Of a stretch of 64,000 nucleotides of DNA, positions 63,415 to 64,000 are shown in pieces (position 1 is the first letter of the stretch; every line of letters starts with the position of its first letter). The translations under genes and the position numbers were made by a program. The notes beneath the pieces were generated by a model. The model was not told the DNA's origin. It did not search any database and saw only the letters and a list, made by a program, of their open reading frames with translations. This stretch comes from Thalassotalea euphylliae. GTDB taxonomy: Bacteria > Pseudomonadota > Gammaproteobacteria > Enterobacterales > Alteromonadaceae. The DNA lies in assembly GCF_003390375.1 (NCBI RefSeq), contig NZ_QUOT01000001.1:310001-374000 (forward strand), in the 5' to 3' direction.

Positions 63415-64000
63415 ATGTTGTTATGGTTTCGCAATGACCTTCGACTGACCGATAATCCCGCACTTAACTTTGCAATTGAAAATGGCGTCACCGACGCCAT
63501 TTTCTTTATCTCTCCTAAACAGTGGCAAGCGCATAATTTAGCGCCAATAAAAAAAGATTTTATTTATCGTCACGCCTTACTACTTAAACATCAACTTGTT
63601 GAACTTGGCATTCAACTTCAATTGATAGAGGCAGCGAGTTTTGACGATCAAATTGACTTTTTAAAGGCTAACGAACATAAGCAAATTATTGTTAATCAAG
63701 AGCTAGAGCTTAATGAGCAACGCCGTGATGCTGCGCTAAAAGATGCGGGTGTTGAACTTATCACATTTGAAAGTGATGTTGTGGTGCCTAAAGGGCTGAT
63801 ACTAAATCAATCTGGCCAAATGTTTCGCGTGTTTACGCCGTTTAAACGGGCATGGCTTAGTTGGCTGCGTCAACACGGTTTTAACATTGAAACTCACCCC
63901 ACAATTCAGTCATTAGTTTTCGAGGAGAAAGACCTTTTAGCCAAAATTGAGTCTGACAACTTCAAAGCGGGCGCTGAAAAATGGCCGATGTCGTTTCAAG
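63415..64000 (+). CDS. phrB: Deoxyribodipyrimidine photolyase, 5' part cut by the window edge
   Basis: The first 195 residues of a class I photolyase/cryptochrome, which uses light to split cyclobutane pyrimidine dimers. The start MLLWFRNDLRLTDNPAL is the family N-terminal motif, and the antenna-type alpha/beta domain runs to about residue 130, with FTPFKRAWLSWL at about 143-154 marking the linker. The frame runs off the window without a stop, so the FAD-binding part is not visible. It lies 74 bp after the DUF523/DUF1722 gene and probably belongs to the ECF sigma-controlled set. It could be a cryptochrome instead, but the context favours a photolyase. Confidence 0.88.
   Translation, partial: MLLWFRNDLRLTDNPALNFAIENGVTDAIFFISPKQWQAHNLAPIKKDFIYRHALLLKHQLVELGIQLQLIEAASFDDQIDFLKANEHKQIIVNQELELNEQRRDAALKDAGVELITFESDVVVPKGLILNQSGQMFRVFTPFKRAWLSWLRQHGFNIETHPTIQSLVFEEKDLLAKIESDNFKAGAEKWPMSFQ

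Overview
The window is a contiguous piece of chromosome from an AT-rich marine gammaproteobacterium, most like the Alteromonadales (Colwellia/Thalassotalea type). I infer this from recC-recB-recD, DUF2982, DUF3087, a TgpA operon, an ECF sigma/ChrR/photolyase cluster and large Oar-type TonB-dependent receptors. It is gene-dense. I see no rRNA, tRNA, CRISPR array, prophage or complete insertion sequence.

Layout. 1-7.7 kb: a D-2-hydroxyglutarate dehydrogenase, then a minus-strand group (flavin monooxygenase, YjjX, ABM protein, GAF-GGDEF cyclase), a MITE-like 334-bp element and an orphan CsgG-like lipoprotein. 8.2-30.3 kb: a nucleic-acid and nucleoside scavenging locus. 30.6-31.7 kb: aroG. 31.8-37.2 kb: a MoxR/DUF58/TgpA group and small membrane proteins. 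37.4-46.7 kb: recC-recB-recD. 46.7-55.4 kb: DUF3087, GNAT, a crotonase, an isoaspartyl peptidase, a CBS protein, HrpA and a PilZ protein. 55.9-64 kb: DUF2878, chalcone isomerase-like and DUF3833 genes, a fasciclin lipoprotein, a LON-domain protein, an ECF sigma factor with ChrR, DUF523/DUF1722 and the start of a photolyase.

The scavenging locus is the most interesting part. A RutR-like TetR regulator is in an apparent operon with an exported endo/exonuclease/phosphatase-family enzyme and an exported alkaline phosphatase. Next come two paralogous Oar-like receptors with near-identical promoters, then cdd, deoA, the udk-nupC-deoC-tdk operon, deoB, a third receptor, deoD, a tiny XapX protein and add. 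Together they can turn extracellular nucleotides or DNA into nucleosides, import them, and break them down to bases and glycolytic intermediates. A 16-bp palindrome, best copy CTGACCATATGGTCAG, recurs before the two Oar-like receptors, cdd and the udk/deoB divergence, with a related copy before the TetR operon. In front of both Oar-like receptors it overlaps the -35 box. This suggests one repressor controls the whole locus.

The second regulatory theme is the ECF sigma/ChrR pair, a family linked to singlet-oxygen and light stress. Two sites of the form TGATC(T/A)-N16-CGTAGT precede the sigma gene and the LON-domain gene, with a weaker match before the fasciclin gene.

Functions are read from motifs and remembered family features. 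No database search was run.
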